DNA of 64,000 nucleotides from Aporrectodea caliginosa (GCA_020284085.1 JACEVL010000671.1:358001-422000), one strand, 5' to 3'. Numbered from the stretch's first letter, positions 11,966 to 27,300 are shown. Notes: generated by a model not told the origin, from the letters alone. Numbers and translations are program-made.

Positions 11966-14300
11966 AGAGGACTCATGATATATTGATAAAACTACTACTG
12001 GGGTGGATCTAACCATGATAACCCCATTACCTCAAGTACTCCAGTAGAGTTGGCCCTAGTTGATTTAAGTTTACGCCCACTGCCATTTGGACAACCACGT
12101 TCCCAAATAGATTACGATTTCCATAATAGTTGCATAATGTTACCTTGAAGCATACATGCTAATATAAAATGCAGAGCTCTGGTAAAGTAAGCAGAGCCTG
12201 ACACATGGATTCCATACATAACTAAACCAATTAGAAATTAAAAGCTAAACTCAGTCAGCATTCACAGAAACCAAGACAAGAGACACCAAAGCTATTTAGT
12301 CAATTCGATTAATGAGGACAGACGTTGTTGTAAAATACGATGCAGTTCTTAGCAACAGAGCCTATAGTACAGATCAGAGCATTGAAAAGTATAATTGCAC
12401 ATGTACAAATAAGCAGCAATGTTTGTAAAATTCTGTCTTTAAGAAACAAATCACCATAAAAGCATGCTATGTCTAATTTTCAGCGCTTGTAAATACACCC
12501 TATAAAGTATCTATGCACCGCGACCCTTTGATAAAATGAGATATTGCAAGCCATGTTAGTAATGCCACTCTTTATAATAGTATGTTAGAAAAGTGTAAGA
12601 AACATTAAATCTGATACCAAAGTCATTTTAGTACTGCCTCTGATCATAATAATATCTTCGGAAAGCATACGAGATATCTGACACTACAAGCCATTGTAGT
12701 AATGCCACTATTCCTAACACCAGTAATATCTTCATGAAGCACAAGAATATTTGAAACCATGAATAACTGTAGCAACAACCCTCTCTACATAGTAATATCT
12801 CCACAAAACAAATCATAATTGACATGTGTAGTGTATACCCTGTGGTCTGAACTACAGATTTACAGTTGTAGCATGTTAACCCTGCTAGCATGCGATGCAA
12901 ACTTCAACTAGTCATTTTATTACGGCAATTTTCAGTAAGCCGTGTCTACAAACAAAATCTTTTTGATCAGTAGGGTTGAGGTAAACCACAAATGTCTCAT
13001 TTAATGTCTGCAATTTTGGGGCTTCAAAAGCAGAAATAGACTCCTGCATGTGTAATATATTAATGTTTTATGAACCATCACCTCCAGAGGCTATGTCCAC
13101 AAACAGTCACAAGCCCAAAAAAAATTTAAGGGAATCCTTGATCACTGATAATGCAAGATCCACATCAGATTTCACATTTGATAATCACTTCAAATTGCCT
13201 TTTCCATGAGATCCAAGAATTATATGCTTAACTGATTTTGCAAACTAACTTACCAAAAACTATAATTTAGTTAAGACCCACAAAGCTATAATATCAGTAT
13301 TAATCTTCAGATTATATACATAATCTCCAAAAAATATACTTTCAACAGCTAGAGATCATTACTGCCCCAGATAACAATTATTAGTTTCATTGTTTATCTT
13401 GGAGCTATGAAAGTGGCAAAGAAAGTCCAACAATTGCAACAACTGAGTGAAGTAAAAAGCATCTTTACAGCATCCCTTCGACATAAAACATCACTAAACC
13501 ATGCATCAACATAGCTAAAAGGGTTTGTAAATATCGACGCCACAATAATATTATTCAGTGCATCAGAAGGTTATAATAAATTCAGCATTTATAAAATTCA
13601 ATTAAAACTCGTTAAAACACAGTTGTTGTGAGCCATATCAAGATCCACCTTATAACTAGGTCGTGCTTTAATGAGTTTATTTTCTATAGAGAACTAATTC
13701 TAGCATCAAATTCCACAACAATATTACATTAGTGTTGTAATCAAGTGCATTATAATGTGTCCCCAGTGTAAAAGAATATTAACGATAATTTACCGGTAAC
13801 GACAAGATTATGATTGATAAATGAACCATCAGTGTTTTAATCAAGCACATTATGTCGAGTTCCCAGTGTAAAAGAATATCAACAATAATTAATTAACTGA
13901 TACCTAAAAGATTATGACTGATAAATGAACGAAAGAGAGAGAGGCCGGTAATTGAGCATTTGCACTGGAATGGGAAACCGTTTGTTCGCAGGCGTCTTAT
14001 TCCGAATAAGGGACACTACAAGGGACACACACTTCATTCAAATGGACGGAATGACTGACGTATTGCTAAGCTTTGAGACTGAGACAGTCACAACCGTCTG
14101 CCTTACACAAGATGCAAGATCCCAGAAACACAGACGATTCATCACCACCCATCACAGACTCACAAACTATGCACACGTCCACACAACATCAGTGCCTGCA
14201 AACAAACAGACACAGAAATTAGAAACAACACAAACCTTTCACAAAGCTGCTTGCTTGGAAGACAAGCACCACAACCTATGACAAAATATATTAATGATCG
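11966..14300. repeat. Noncoding stretch with degenerate tandem duplications
   Basis: About 12535-12830 holds degenerate ~90-bp units sharing 'agtaatgccact' and 'agtaatatctt'. About 13731-13930 holds a ~100-bp duplication sharing 'cccagtgtaaaagaatat' and 'gattgataaatgaac'. No gene seen. Confidence 0.45.
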
Positions 14301-14475
14301 TGGGATATGGTAGCCGATTGATTAGAGTGCTCGCTTTGTAACATGGAGAGTACAGGTTGAAGCCTCCACTTTGAGTGGGTAATGGAGTAGGGACTTTGAG
14401 CAAGTCCTTCACTCACAATTGCACAGCATTATCGATTAATGCTTGGTCATTAGACAGTGGCGCTTATTACATGCA
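14301..14475 (+). repeat. tRNA-derived SINE
   Basis: A tRNA-like head ('tagccgattgattagagtgc', then 'caggttgaagcc') is followed by 'agcaagtccttcactcac' and 'cattagacagtggcgctta'. This is the plus orientation of the family also seen at 2985, 21320 and 27980. Confidence 0.7.
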
Positions 14476-15311
14476 TAATAATAACACTATCAGTTATTTT
14501 TGTGAGCAACATCAAGTAATGTTTCATAACAAGAAAGCGGCACAATGAGATTGTTTTCGAAATACGAATAAAATTTGAGATCAATGGCCCTGACAAAAAA
14601 CCAATTAGCACACTACACACATCTGACATTCCTCCTTTTGAAGCCATGCAATGCCACCTACTGTTATCCAAAATACAAACCTACCTTTAGCGTTCGGCGT
14701 TAGCATTATTAACACTTAAAAAACACACATGAAAATAAATTACTGGGGTTATAGAAACAGAGGGCAGGTGTTATATGAATCAACACCTATTGCACTGTTC
14801 CTGTGAGCTTATTACTGTGCCCACAAAATCATCATGAGAGCAGTACAGCATATAATCCTATGATATCCTAAGTTATATTAAGTGCTGTGTTATAGGGAGA
14901 TACTTGTACAATAATGAGACTGGTTCTTAACAACTCAGGATCCATGTCTCCAAACAAATTATACCAGAATCTGCTTTATAAAGAAGCATGTTCTTCTGTA
15001 CTGAGTCCCAAGTAGTTATGAGAATGTGCGTCAAAAGCAACATTCTCAACTTGAACTAAATTCGTTAGTCAAGCAGTAGCATGCCACAAAGGGAACAATC
15101 TATCTTCATTATCTGGTAATGCATTCTGAACAAGTAGCAGCCTGTGACATTTAACATGGACGAACATGACTAAACGTCGGCAGATGCTAGTTTTAGCAGT
15201 CTATGACATAAATTCATGTTACCAAGTGACATTTACCAAGTGTCACAATATGAGTGCATGACATTGTGACACATTATAAATAATCGTAGTGACAGGTCTT
15301 AAAAGGTCAAA
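14476..15311 (-). other. Probable 3' UTR of the RRBP1-like gene
   Basis: AT-rich sequence directly downstream of the stop codon at 15312-15314. The 3' end cannot be fixed from sequence. Confidence 0.35.
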
Positions 15312-15386
15312 TTACTTGTCGTGAATGATTGCATTGTCGGCTTCAACGAAACTTTGAGCTTCTATTTGTTGCTCCAATCCATCTGC
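15312..15386 (-). CDS. RRBP1: RRBP1-like last coding exon
   Basis: 75 bp with stop TAA at 15314-15312; acceptor ATTTTAG, phase 0. It encodes 24 residues (ADGLEQQIEAQ start), then the 3' UTR follows. Confidence 0.65.
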   Translation of the reverse strand, partial: ADGLEQQIEAQSFVEADNAIIHDK

Positions 15387-18300
15387 CTAAAATGCATCAC
15401 AACAAAGCAACCAAATCACTTATCAAACACTGTCATCATCATTTTCCAGACGATACACACATCAGCCAATTAAGCCACTTATGAAGAGCTAAACATAAAC
15501 CTATAAAATTCTGTTTCACTAGAATCTTGTAAGAATGCACTTTCTCAAGATACATAAGTGATGCAATTCAAAATTTCTGCTATGCCACTAAATTTTTAAC
15601 CATTTTCACTGTTACCACTTACCAGTAACTTATTTCCACCACTGATAGTCAGTCGCTTGCACATTCTACTAGGCAAAATTCATACAGGAAAATTTGATTT
15701 AAAGAATACATCTATTTATTATCTGTGTTACAACCATCGAAACAAAAACTTAATCATATAGTAAATCTTAGCAAATAAGATAATAGTAATAATTTAAAAC
15801 CACAATAAATGCTAATTAGCTAAACTGGGTTTTCAGTCTAGCAAGCAATGCAGCCCTGCCTACGGTATATATAACGGACCTGGTGTTGATTGGCTGGCGA
15901 CTGGAGTTCCTTGCTGTGAGCTTCATTGTTATCAGTAGATGGCTCTTCTGTTGCTATCCGTTGAGACTAAAATTAATAACAACTTCAGCAATAAGTCAAC
16001 CACTTAGTGAAACAGTTGGGTAATAAACACTTCTTTTTCATCTGAATTGAAGTCGCTTTACTGATCACAAAATCTTATACAAAATATACAGACAATTTGA
16101 TTTACATTAATCAGTGTTAAAGGGAGAACTCACAAGGAACGACATGGGTCCCGCTATACAGAGTCGCCGAATTATAATATACCCAGTAATGTTGGAGAGG
16201 TGGCAGAATCAATTATTGGTTTCTGAAATACAAGTTATGATGTAAACTTATAGTTTATATTTAAGTTCATTACAGAGTGGAAATCATTATTTCAACAACT
16301 CTTTTAAATGCGCCTTCATCTCATTCTCCTGGACATCATCACATAACTCTTAAATCGAGAAACTAAACCTGTAAGGAATGACCAAAAACATCTTGTCCCA
16401 TCAGTACACAAGGTCTGCACCTTCATTTTCTTTGCCTTGATGTACGAAGGCAGATGGCCAGTCGTCTCCTTGATGATTCATCTCTTTTCAAATATAAACT
16501 AAATGTACATATTCATTCCCCATGCTCAAAGAAAATTTTTTTTGAATAATCAATGTCAGACTTTTGTTCTGCACATATCTGCAGCCTTGTTGGTCTATGT
16601 TTTGCCTAATCTGTCATTTTAACAGATTCATCTTATGCAGAATTTGCAATGGAATTGAACCTCAACTGGTTGGATTGCAGTCCAGCTTAAAAGCCACTAG
16701 ACTACCACTGCTACACTTTCTGCAAAACAAGGCAACAAACAATCTGTTCGGATGAACCGCTAGCTCCATGCTCTGAAACTTTCTATTGAAAGCTGCAGGA
16801 AGAAATTAAAGTTTAGCGAGAAAGAAAGAAAAATTAAAACTAATTCAAATCATGTGATTTTTCATGTTTACATCATCTTACAAAGCTGAGCTGCTATGAG
16901 CACATACACAGCGTATTTAGTTACATTAACTTGCTGTTTATACACTTTACATATTCAAGAATAAAATAAAATCATAGAAATAATACTTCCTTGAATGCTA
17001 ACCTTTAATCTTTCTATCTCCTTGTCTTTCTCATCAAGTGCCTGACGCAGTTGAGCATCAGAGGTTGACAGGCGCTGAAGCAATTCGCTTTTCATCTGCT
17101 CAATTGTGTCCTGAAGCACCTGCACACAACAAACGTCTGACATCTTCATACATGGGTCAAAGGTTGTTTCAGACTCGACAGAGAAAATCACTAAACGTTC
17201 CGCCGAAAATAAGACTTTCCACTTGGGTATTACAGGTATCACAGCCTGTAACACATCATTACATTTAAAGTAAAGTAAAATTACAACTCCCATGTTCCAG
17301 GTGGAAATTCGGGGAAAGCATTCATACCCTGCTCTGCTACTTGAGCTGACAGTGGATGAATACCACGGTCATGGGGTCACAGAGCTTGCCATTTACTTCC
17401 CTGCATATGCCGGTACCAAATGATACTGCTTCATTATATAACCCAATCCAATCATAATGCATCCACATTTCAATTATAACAGCTAGTCAGCCATGCAGTC
17501 TACATATTCTAGAATATTCTCAAATCAAGCCACAATACCATCATTTTTGCATAGTATAATTATGATAATGGTGCTAAATAAATCTTTGAGACTCTTAAAA
17601 CAGAAAATAAGTTTCACAAATTGCATATATCATAAACCATGAAAACAAGTTTCATGGCAAACGGCACGCAACATACAACAAACTGCATATTAGTATACCT
17701 ATATTGAAGAGTGGCTTGTAGAAGTAATACCAAAACATGCTGCTTGAGCTCAGTGTTAGTGCATAATCACAGTACTTGAGATTGTTACAAATACCTAGCT
17801 CATTAACACATCAAAAACACAACGAAAACCAGACTTCAGATGGGTTTACTACAAACTTAAGTGCAAATATTAGTAAAGCATACATGTATCAACATTTTAA
17901 GTTAGGATAAGGCATACTAGTGAGCACTTCACAACAAGCCGTCACTGTCAACAAAAGCCCTCATGATTAATTTCAAGTTGTGCTCTGTTTGCAAGGTCAG
18001 AGGCATGTCAGCATTTAATTTTCAGTATAATATTTGTGCAAATTCTAGCACCAAAAGAAATATGTTTTAACAAAAGTTTCTGAAAATTTTAATTCACTGA
18101 ACAGATTATATCTTTGGATTTCTTTACAAACCCAGTAAACTGTTAGACTGAATCTTAATGGACAGTGAAACTTTAATGTTTAAAACAACACAACCAACAT
18201 GTTATCAGGGAATTAGTTGGTGTCAGGCCAAAAAAAAATATAGGTGTGTTTCCGGTAACAGTGGTTTTAAAAAATGGGTAGGTAGGTAGGAAAAAAATTT

Positions 18301-21300
18301 TATTTTGTAAAATAATTTTATGCAATGCTGTATCGTTGTATAATAATAAACGAATATATCGTCATCATATTTCACCTTGCTAAGGCCAATTTTGCAGAGA
18401 TAATTAACGGTGCCCTTATTTGCATACCTCTGGCAAGGAAAGCAGTGTTATCAATGTTGCAAATCTGCACCTCTGGTACGCAAAGGTTAAATTCATGTGT
18501 CAATAAAAAAAATTTTGTAAAAAAATTTTTTTGGCAAAATTTTTTTGGAAAAAAATTTTTTTGGAAAAATTTTTTTACAAAATTTTCCCAGTCGGGCCTA
18601 AAAAGTGGGTCGGTCGGGTTACCGGAAACACACCATTATTTTGTTTTGGCCTCATGGCAAACTGATTAACTGTAGTCTGCCAGTCCAGTTCATTATTTTA
18701 ACGTCCACCACATGTGTCAACTACTGGCTAGGGTATTAGGCCACTTCAATTCGACAGATGACTGTGCTAACTACAGAGGGTGAACTAAACGTGTATGAAA
18801 CATACAGCCAATCTGCTTATTTATCATGAGCAATATAACTACCTTGTTACCTATAGTAGGATCTTTAAACTGAACAGCATATACACATAAAGGGAAATTA
18901 CGATATTGTAATTGCAAATTAATATAGTGCCACTTCAAGAGAGAAGCATCAGAGGCACTCCGAACACCAAACACCATGACATTCTGACGACTTTCAGACA
19001 CTGATTAAACACCTTAACAGGAAATTCACAAGACGTACTAGGTTTAGAGGTTTGGAACAAAGGTTGAAGGTCAACACATACACAAGGGCAACGAAACAGT
19101 CTTTCCTCCATGTATTGTAAGTGAACACCCAAAAGTCAGTTTTGCAAGAAGCATTTGGATCACACCTGCTGACATAGGCACAATGTGACCATTTCTGAAA
19201 CTACCAGCACTAGACCAGAAATAGAAATATAATAGTTGGGTAAACATGGCAAACAGCAAATACATGGCCTTAGAATAGCCTCCAATTGAAAAAAGACAAT
19301 TGTTTGTTAAGTGGAAGTTTGGAACTGACTTAAATAGGAAGATCGAAAGTGCCTCAAATGGGAAGATCGAGAGTGCCTCAAAGAGGAGGATCAAAAGTGC
19401 CTCAAACAGGAAGATCAAAAGTGCCTCAAATAGGAAGATCAAAAGTGCCTCAAATATGAAGATCAAAAGTGCCTCAAATGGGAAGATCAAAAGTGCCTCA
19501 AATAGGAGGATCAAAAGTGCCTCAAATAGGAAGATCCAAAGTGCTTCAAATAGGAAGATCAAAAGTGCCTCAAATATGAAGATCAAAAGTGCTTCAAATA
19601 GGAAGATCAAAAGTCCTTAAAATATGAAGATCAAGTGCTTCAAATAGGAAGATCAAAAGTGCTTCAAATAGGAAGATTGAAAGGGCCTCTGAATGGAAGA
19701 TTGCCTCAAACGAAAAGATCGAAAGTGTCTTTAAATGAGAATTTGGAAGATCAAAATTGTCTCAAACACGAAGATAGAAGTGCCTCTAAAATTGAAACCT
19801 GGAACTGCCTCAAACAGGAAGAGCTGGTGAATGGAATACAAGTGGATTGGAGCACTGTCTACAAACTTGTGGAAGACTTAAAACTGAATGTGATTGGAAG
19901 TGTCTTTAAATGGAAAACTGGAAATGCCTCTATGTGGGTTCTGTACATGTGTTCTTACTGTGTTCTCTCGTTTCTGCTTGTCGAGTTCTTGTTGCATAAG
20001 AACAGCCTTATCCAGTCGCTCATTCAAGTTCTCCTGGGTCCGAGAAAAACCCTCCGCATTCCTATCTCTCTCCTCCAGACAAGTCTGCAATGTGAGCACT
20101 CTGCCAACAAGGTCCTACAAGCGGGGAACGAAACATCCAAATGGCATACAGAACAAACAAAGACACAACCAATCCATGCTTCTTAAACACAAGCAGAAAT
20201 CACTCGATGACTATAAAGGATTAGAACACTGCAGAACACAACTGACTGAGATATCCAAGAGACAAAATGTCCTTAACGCCGAGCGGAAAGATTGGGTAGA
20301 ATTGCGAAAGAATTTTTATGGTACATGTATTTACCATTTTATTGGCATGCTCCTAATGCAAGACTGTGCTGTCTTAAGTGTTTTAAAAGATGGTTGTACC
20401 AAGTTTTTTCCCATATTCATATGTCATAAGGTTTAAGAGATTTCCAAAATTGAAATTTTTGACTCAATTTCACATAGCATAGAAACCAGCAAAGCAATGC
20501 GCAGTCAATACTTCAAAAGTAAGACAACAAACGTTAATCTTTGCAACCAACTCGTAAGCAAGAGAAAATGTTAGTTACACAACAAAATGGTTAGTGTGCA
20601 AAATATGTCAAACTTCCCTAAGTTGTACTGTGATCAGCCAATGTGCATGCATTATTAAGTACAAGGTATGTGCTCTAACAAATGTAAAAAAATCAGGCCA
20701 GTCCAGTGTTAAAATCAATTATCACCATTCACCAAGCAACACTGACCACTGCTTTGCCGCTACAACTATGCTACAAAGTTACTAGCAGTGTAATTGGAAG
20801 GTTCTCCTTTGAAAAGTGAACCTCAATACTAATAAAGTTCTGTAATTCAGGCAGTCCTACCATATCTTCTACTTACGATCATACAGTTCAACTTAGGGGA
20901 CTAAGTTCAACAGCATTTTTCAGTGATGCATTATGCTTCTTTACCTTGACATTCTTGGCTGTCAATGACCTAGTTCAATAACTTAAATGACAAAAGAAAC
21001 TTGTCACTAACTGCCTAACTTAACTCTGTAACAGCTTCCAGTTATGCAATTTGAACACAATAGCAACAATGGTCACATTGGCAAAAATCAAACAACTGAG
21101 ATTTAAAATTTACAAATGGAAGAACTAGGAGAAATCGCTGACTCACTTGTTTTTCTTCTTCAAGTTGAGTTAATCGTTCATCTTTTAATTTATTATCACA
21201 GCTGAGTTGGTGAACCTCACCGGCCATCTTCAATTTCGCTTCTTCAAACGTCTGCCATAATTTCAAAATGTATTACAAAAACTTGTACAATAATAAAATA

Positions 21301-24300
21301 ACTAACCTAATCGAATTACTTAGAGTGTTGACTGGTTAGAGTGATTGCCTTGTAATGTGGACAGCATGAGCCTGACCCTCCCACAAGATGGCTACTGTGG
21401 AGGGACCCAGAGCAAGTCCTTCACTCACAACTGTTCAGCACCATCGATTGATCATAGGAAATTAGACAGTGGTGCTATAAAAATGCAAGATAATAACATA
21501 ATATTAATGGAATAAATCAATTTCACTTCCAGGGAAACAGAAGTAAACAAGGGCAATTCACTGAGGAAGCCCAATCAAAATCCCGATGAGTGAAGGAAAC
21601 CAGAAGATACATGTGATATCTGACAATAATCCCATACAGTACTTAGTTGAGAGCTGCTCTTCACAGCCACTCAACAGTAAACATCATCAATCACATGCAG
21701 AGGAAGAGGCAAGAAAAGTACGTCCACAATGTTAACAGAATATCTTAGATGGTGGCCAAGTGTTCAACATGTGAGCCATACACTTCCAAGACCCAGGTTC
21801 AATTCCTATGCAGTTTGTATTGACCTTTAACCAAACACCTACAGATTTCAAATCCTAGTGGATAGCACACACACAAATTTTGTCAATTCTTTCCACTTTG
21901 AGAATTCACACCAGTTGTGACATGATTGTGTTGTACCCAGGCCCAAGGATATAACAGCCCTGAACGTAGTAGAGCTGAATATTCTTATTAATATGTAACT
22001 TCTATATTGCCAGCATCTAATACAACTGATGGCACACCAAAATCAAGCCGCAAAATGTTATTACGATTACAGCGTTTAAGAAGCTCCTCATAACCTATAC
22101 AACTGCCACAAAGTATTTATGCAAAGGTTCAAAATAAAACCAATGCAACCTTAATTCTGTAATTTTAAGTTCCCATTGCAGTTGTAGAAATAATGTCAAC
22201 ATATGCAATGCAAATCAATTAAGTAGCATAGCGAATATGATAAAATATTTATTAGTTAATTAAAAATCTGTTATTACAAAGTGCCTATGCTTAGTAATTA
22301 ATTAATTATCATTTAACCCTTTAACGACGAGCTGCCTATGGTTTCCCAATCACTTTTAGAACACTAACGTTGATAAAACAATTGATTTTTTACCTGGGTT
22401 TCTCTCTGAATGGCACTTAGTTTTTCTTTCAGTTGACCTACTTCCTGAATGAGGTCAGCCTCTTTTTGGTGTAGCTGATTCATCTCCAAATGACAAGATG
22501 CTACTTGCCCTTCGACCTCTTGGAGTTTTGCCCGATTTGCCTCACTCAGATCGCACTTTGCTTCAAGTTCGAGGATCCTGACTGCCATATGAGTCAATTC
22601 CGTTTCTTTCTGAGCAAATTCCACCTCTTTCTGGCGAAGACCCTCAAGATCCGTCTCCCTCTGAGTAAACTCCACCTCCTTCCGTACAAAATCTGCCACA
22701 GTTTGCTGTAGGCTCTGAAGCTCCACCTCTTTCTGAGTGAATTCTGTCTCCATATGACCAAACTCTACCTCCTTCTGGGCACACTCGGCCACCTTCTGCT
22801 GCAGTCTCTGAAGCTCCGCCTCTTTCTGTGTAAACTCCACCTCTTTCTGAACTAACTCCGCCTCCTTCTGTGCATACTCAGCCACCTTCTCTTGCAGTCT
22901 CTGAATCTCCGCCTCTTTCTCTGTAAACTCCACCTCCTTCTGAGCAAACTCGGCCACTGCTTGTTGTAATCTCTGAAGCTCCACCTCTTTCTGAGTGATC
23001 TCCGCCTCCTTGTCAGCAAACTCTGCCACTGCTTGTAGTGCTCTCTGGAACTCCACCTCTTTCTGAATGAACTCAGCCTCCTTCTGAGCAAACTCTGCCA
23101 ATGCTTGCTGCATTCTCTGAAGCTCGGCCTCTTTCTGAGTAAACTCCGCCTCCTTGTCAGCAAACTCTGCCACAGCTAGTTGCACTCTCTGAAGCTCCAC
23201 CTCTTTCTGGGCAAACTCCGCCACTGCTTCTTGCGCTCTCTGAAGCTCCACCTTATTCTGAAGGAACTCCGCCTCCTTCTGAGCAAACTCTCCCACTGCA
23301 AATTGCACTCTCTGAAGCTCCGCCTCTTTCTGAACTAGCTCCACCTCCTTCCGTGCAAACTCTGTCACCTTCTGCTGCAGCCTCTGAAGATCCACGTCCT
23401 TCTGTGTAAACTCTGCCTCCTTATGCTGTAACCTCTGAAGCTCCACCTCCCTCTGAACAAACTCCGCCCCTTGCTGATTCAGCAACTGTAGCTCCGCCTC
23501 CTTCTGAACGAACTCTGCCTCTTTCTGCTGCAATCTCTGAAGCTCTGCATCCTTCTGACAAAGCTGCTGGCGTAGGGAATCCAACTGCACCCCAAGGGTA
23601 TCAGTTACCCTGGCTTCCATCTCACGAGATCTCCTCTGAAATGTCTCGTTTAACATCGAGATCTCTGACTGCATTCTCTGAAAACAACCGAATCAAAATA
23701 AGAACCTAACGACATTTCCACTGGTAGAGCACACATCTGTAAATCAACAATTGCTGTTCCTAAGCTGCTGAAAAGACGAGTAATAAAAATAAAAGAATGA
23801 TATAAATAAATACAATATAAATAAATATAATACAAAATGAATGCATATAAATAAATACACACTAATACAATAAATAATACAAATAAATAAAATAAATACA
23901 AAATTTTTAAACAAATAAATAGTTTTCTGACCCACAAAATGTCTTCCTCCATCCAACTGGTAGCTGTATAAGTGCTACATACATGTGTTTACATTACATT
24001 ATATCTGGTCTCCTTCAACTGGTCTGTATGTAGTAGATTCACTCGCAATTACCTTACCCTAGGACCTAGGTGATGTCAAGAGCAAAGTAGGCAAAACCAA
24101 TGATAGTGCATCGAAGAATTTGTTTCTGTTGAGAACTGCTCACCTGGAGTTCGGAATCCTTCTGAATGCCGTAGGTCACAAGTTCCTTATTCTGCGATTC
24201 CTTTGCCTGAAGGAGTCTCTCCAGTTCAGCCTTCTGCTTCTCCAGTTCCTTAACATCCATCACAAACCAATTGAAATCCAACATTCACTCAGATGGATTA

Positions 24301-27300
24301 AATAGGACAGTGACTCATTCATCCTCAACCACATGTATAAACAACCACGAAGTATTCGTTCAAGTATTTACATGGTACTATGTATACTATAGTAGTACTA
24401 AACAAGTAGAAAGCGTTAGCAACTACGTTTTTACAAGCAAATGAAGCTACGTGGCCAGTTCTCTCCCTCATCATCTGATCTACTCAAAGTGTGCCATATG
24501 TTGACAACTTTGCTAGGAGTGCACATGGAACAGAAGTCTTGAAATACCTTCCTGTCATAGTAGGATTTGAACCTCAGTCCTGGGTTGATGGTCCAGCTTG
24601 TAATTGTAAATTTATATAGCACCACTTCAAGAGAAACTCATCAGAGATGCTCCCGACCTAACACAATGAAACCATGATCGAACAAAATGGTCATCAAGCG
24701 CTTGTGGAAAAGAGGCATTTGAAGAGGGCTGAAGAGTGGTTGTTAGACAACTTACTCCACATTATTATTCCACAACTTATTCCCATTATAGTTAACCACA
24801 AGACTACACCACATCCATAAACAGTAAATATGATTATCAGAGAAAGCAAGTGCTGCGCAGCTGTAAACAATAATAAAGTCAGAAGACCAGAAGCAACCCA
24901 CGCACGATCGTTCAAAACGTGTTACTCTCTGTCCGACTACTACACAGATACAGAACAGAATTCAGCACATGTATGGGGAATAAGTTCTCTAGAACTGACC
25001 ATGAAGTGTGTTCTCATGTTCTCCCCGTGGTTCAGTTCGACGGTGAGGCGCTGCAGCTCAGACGACAAGTTCTGGCATCTCTGTTCAGACTTCTGCAGAC
25101 CCTCAGACTTCTCTCTCTGTCAACAATGGTCACAAAACTCAATCAACACAAGCTCTCAATTACACAAATGTCAACTGCTCAGACTAATAATAATTATAAC
25201 AAAGCATTGCATCTGGAGAAGCACAAGAAACATGCTTAAAAACATGCTTATAACTCTCTCTATGCCTGAACTTGACGAGGCTTAGCCGACCCAGACATTC
25301 AACAAAGCTATCTTAAACACTGAGTGATCATAGAGACATTGGAAAAAAAGTAAATAATAATAATAATACACAGAATCCTAATGTACAACACATTCACTAT
25401 AACGAAAATTCTGATATAATACAACTCAATATAAGGTAGTCCTTGATATGGCTCCAAATACAGCAAAATAAAAAGGCTCCAGTCTACCAATCTACATGCT
25501 TCATTAGCATATAAGGCAGAAAAAAACCCTCAGGAAAAAATGTAAACTATCTCTCCTTGGGATACGTCACCTCCGTTTACAAGCATCCCAAAAATGAATG
25601 CTTCATCTATGACAGACAGGCCAATCCTACCGATCCCATTGTCTAGAGAATTAAACTCATTCCCAAGAACCAGACGTAGGCATCTTATGCGATATTATCC
25701 ACACAAAAACTAACTTATTCCCAAAACAATAACCAGATATCAGAGACTGAGAGCGCGTATCAAATCCCTCTCCTCACTGACTTTTCCTCCATTAATTTAA
25801 ATGTGAGATGCTTCATAGTCTACCAGTAAGTGCAGGAAAGTAAGTAAGAACTAACATAGTTAGTTATATAGCACCTTTAGAGAACGTCAGAAAGCAGACC
25901 TCAAGGACCATGATCCTCTCCTGGTTGCGCTTATCTTTCAGTTCGAGATCCTTGCGAGCGTTCTCGCTGGCGTTCATCTGAAGAGCGTTCTGCTTCAATG
26001 CATCGTCCATCACTCGAACCCTCGTCTGTAACTCCATCTTCACAGAATCATCAGCCGCCAAATGCCTGCTCAAAAAACCAATGCCATTTCCTCTGCTCAA
26101 CTCTGTAATGTTTCATCATCATCATCAGTTCGTGACCATCTGGTGGGGATGGGTAAGAACAAACGATCTTCATTATCCTCAGTCAGCGCTTCTGAGAGAC
26201 TCTTAAGTGGCGCTTTATAAATGTTTTGTTACATTTGTCATGTCCAGTGCTTAGAACTATCAGTGTTAGTCCAAGCTTTGTTATATTTAATAAATTTAAA
26301 ACATGCTTTGGTTTAAGACGAATTCTCATAAAACACAGTTGAGGACAAGGATCACAAAATTCTTCACCTATAGAAAATATTGATCTTCATAACATGACTC
26401 ACTTAAAACAGTTCTTGATATTACTCCCAAGGACATTACTAGGTATTACTAGTTTCTGGTGTCCATACATGATGGTAAATATTTAAAAAATCATTTTCAA
26501 ATTAATCAAACATAATCTGGCTGACAAGAAGAACAAGACTCTTTCAAAGAGGCCCAATTATATGGAACACTGTCATAAATTTTGTATGTAATCTGTTATG
26601 CGCATAGTATACATGAAACTTGGACTATGTAATATTTCTACTTAGTGTAGTACAGACAGGTCTGCTGTTCTGAGAATGTGGTATCTCTGGGTTTTTTCCC
26701 TTTTTTCTGTGCTACCACATTTGGTGAATAAAAGATTGATTTATATAATAATAGGTAAGTATTCAGACATTTATAAAGCACCTTCAAACAATCTATCAGA
26801 GGCATAGAAATTAAAATGATTAGAATAGGAATTAAGCAAGAAAAATATTTGATGGCATTATTATGTTTCATGTTTTTATACAAGAGACAAAGACAAAAAA
26901 ATCAAATAATGTAGATCACATGAGGAGTTAGTCTACACAAACATCACAAGCCATTTTGTTTCATTTTCCTTACAACTTATTTTTGTTTCTGTCTGTATCA
27001 TACGTGTACTACAATTGAAATGTAAAACCAATAGAGGTGAATGTGACAAACACACCAGGTGGCCAGACACACATCGAACTGTTTATGGATGATGACACAA
27101 ATCAACCTACGTGGACTATTATCTGCGCCTGGGAGAAGATAATGATCATCCATTTACACTGTGCACTCATGCCGCTCAACAGCTGTTCAAATCATCAATA
27201 TAGCAATAAAAGCAAATGTTTCCACTGATGCACATCTATAGGACACGGCTGACTGTGGAAACACAGGTGAATGTTGCCTTTAGAAATATCGACCATCAAA

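Noticed and set aside
19071..19610. Minus-strand 179-codon hydrophobic ORF
   Set aside because: Generated by the 24-bp minisatellite; no splice-supported link to flanking exons.
22852..23163. Arg-rich minus-strand ORF of 103 codons
   Set aside because: A shifted frame of the coiled-coil repeat exon.
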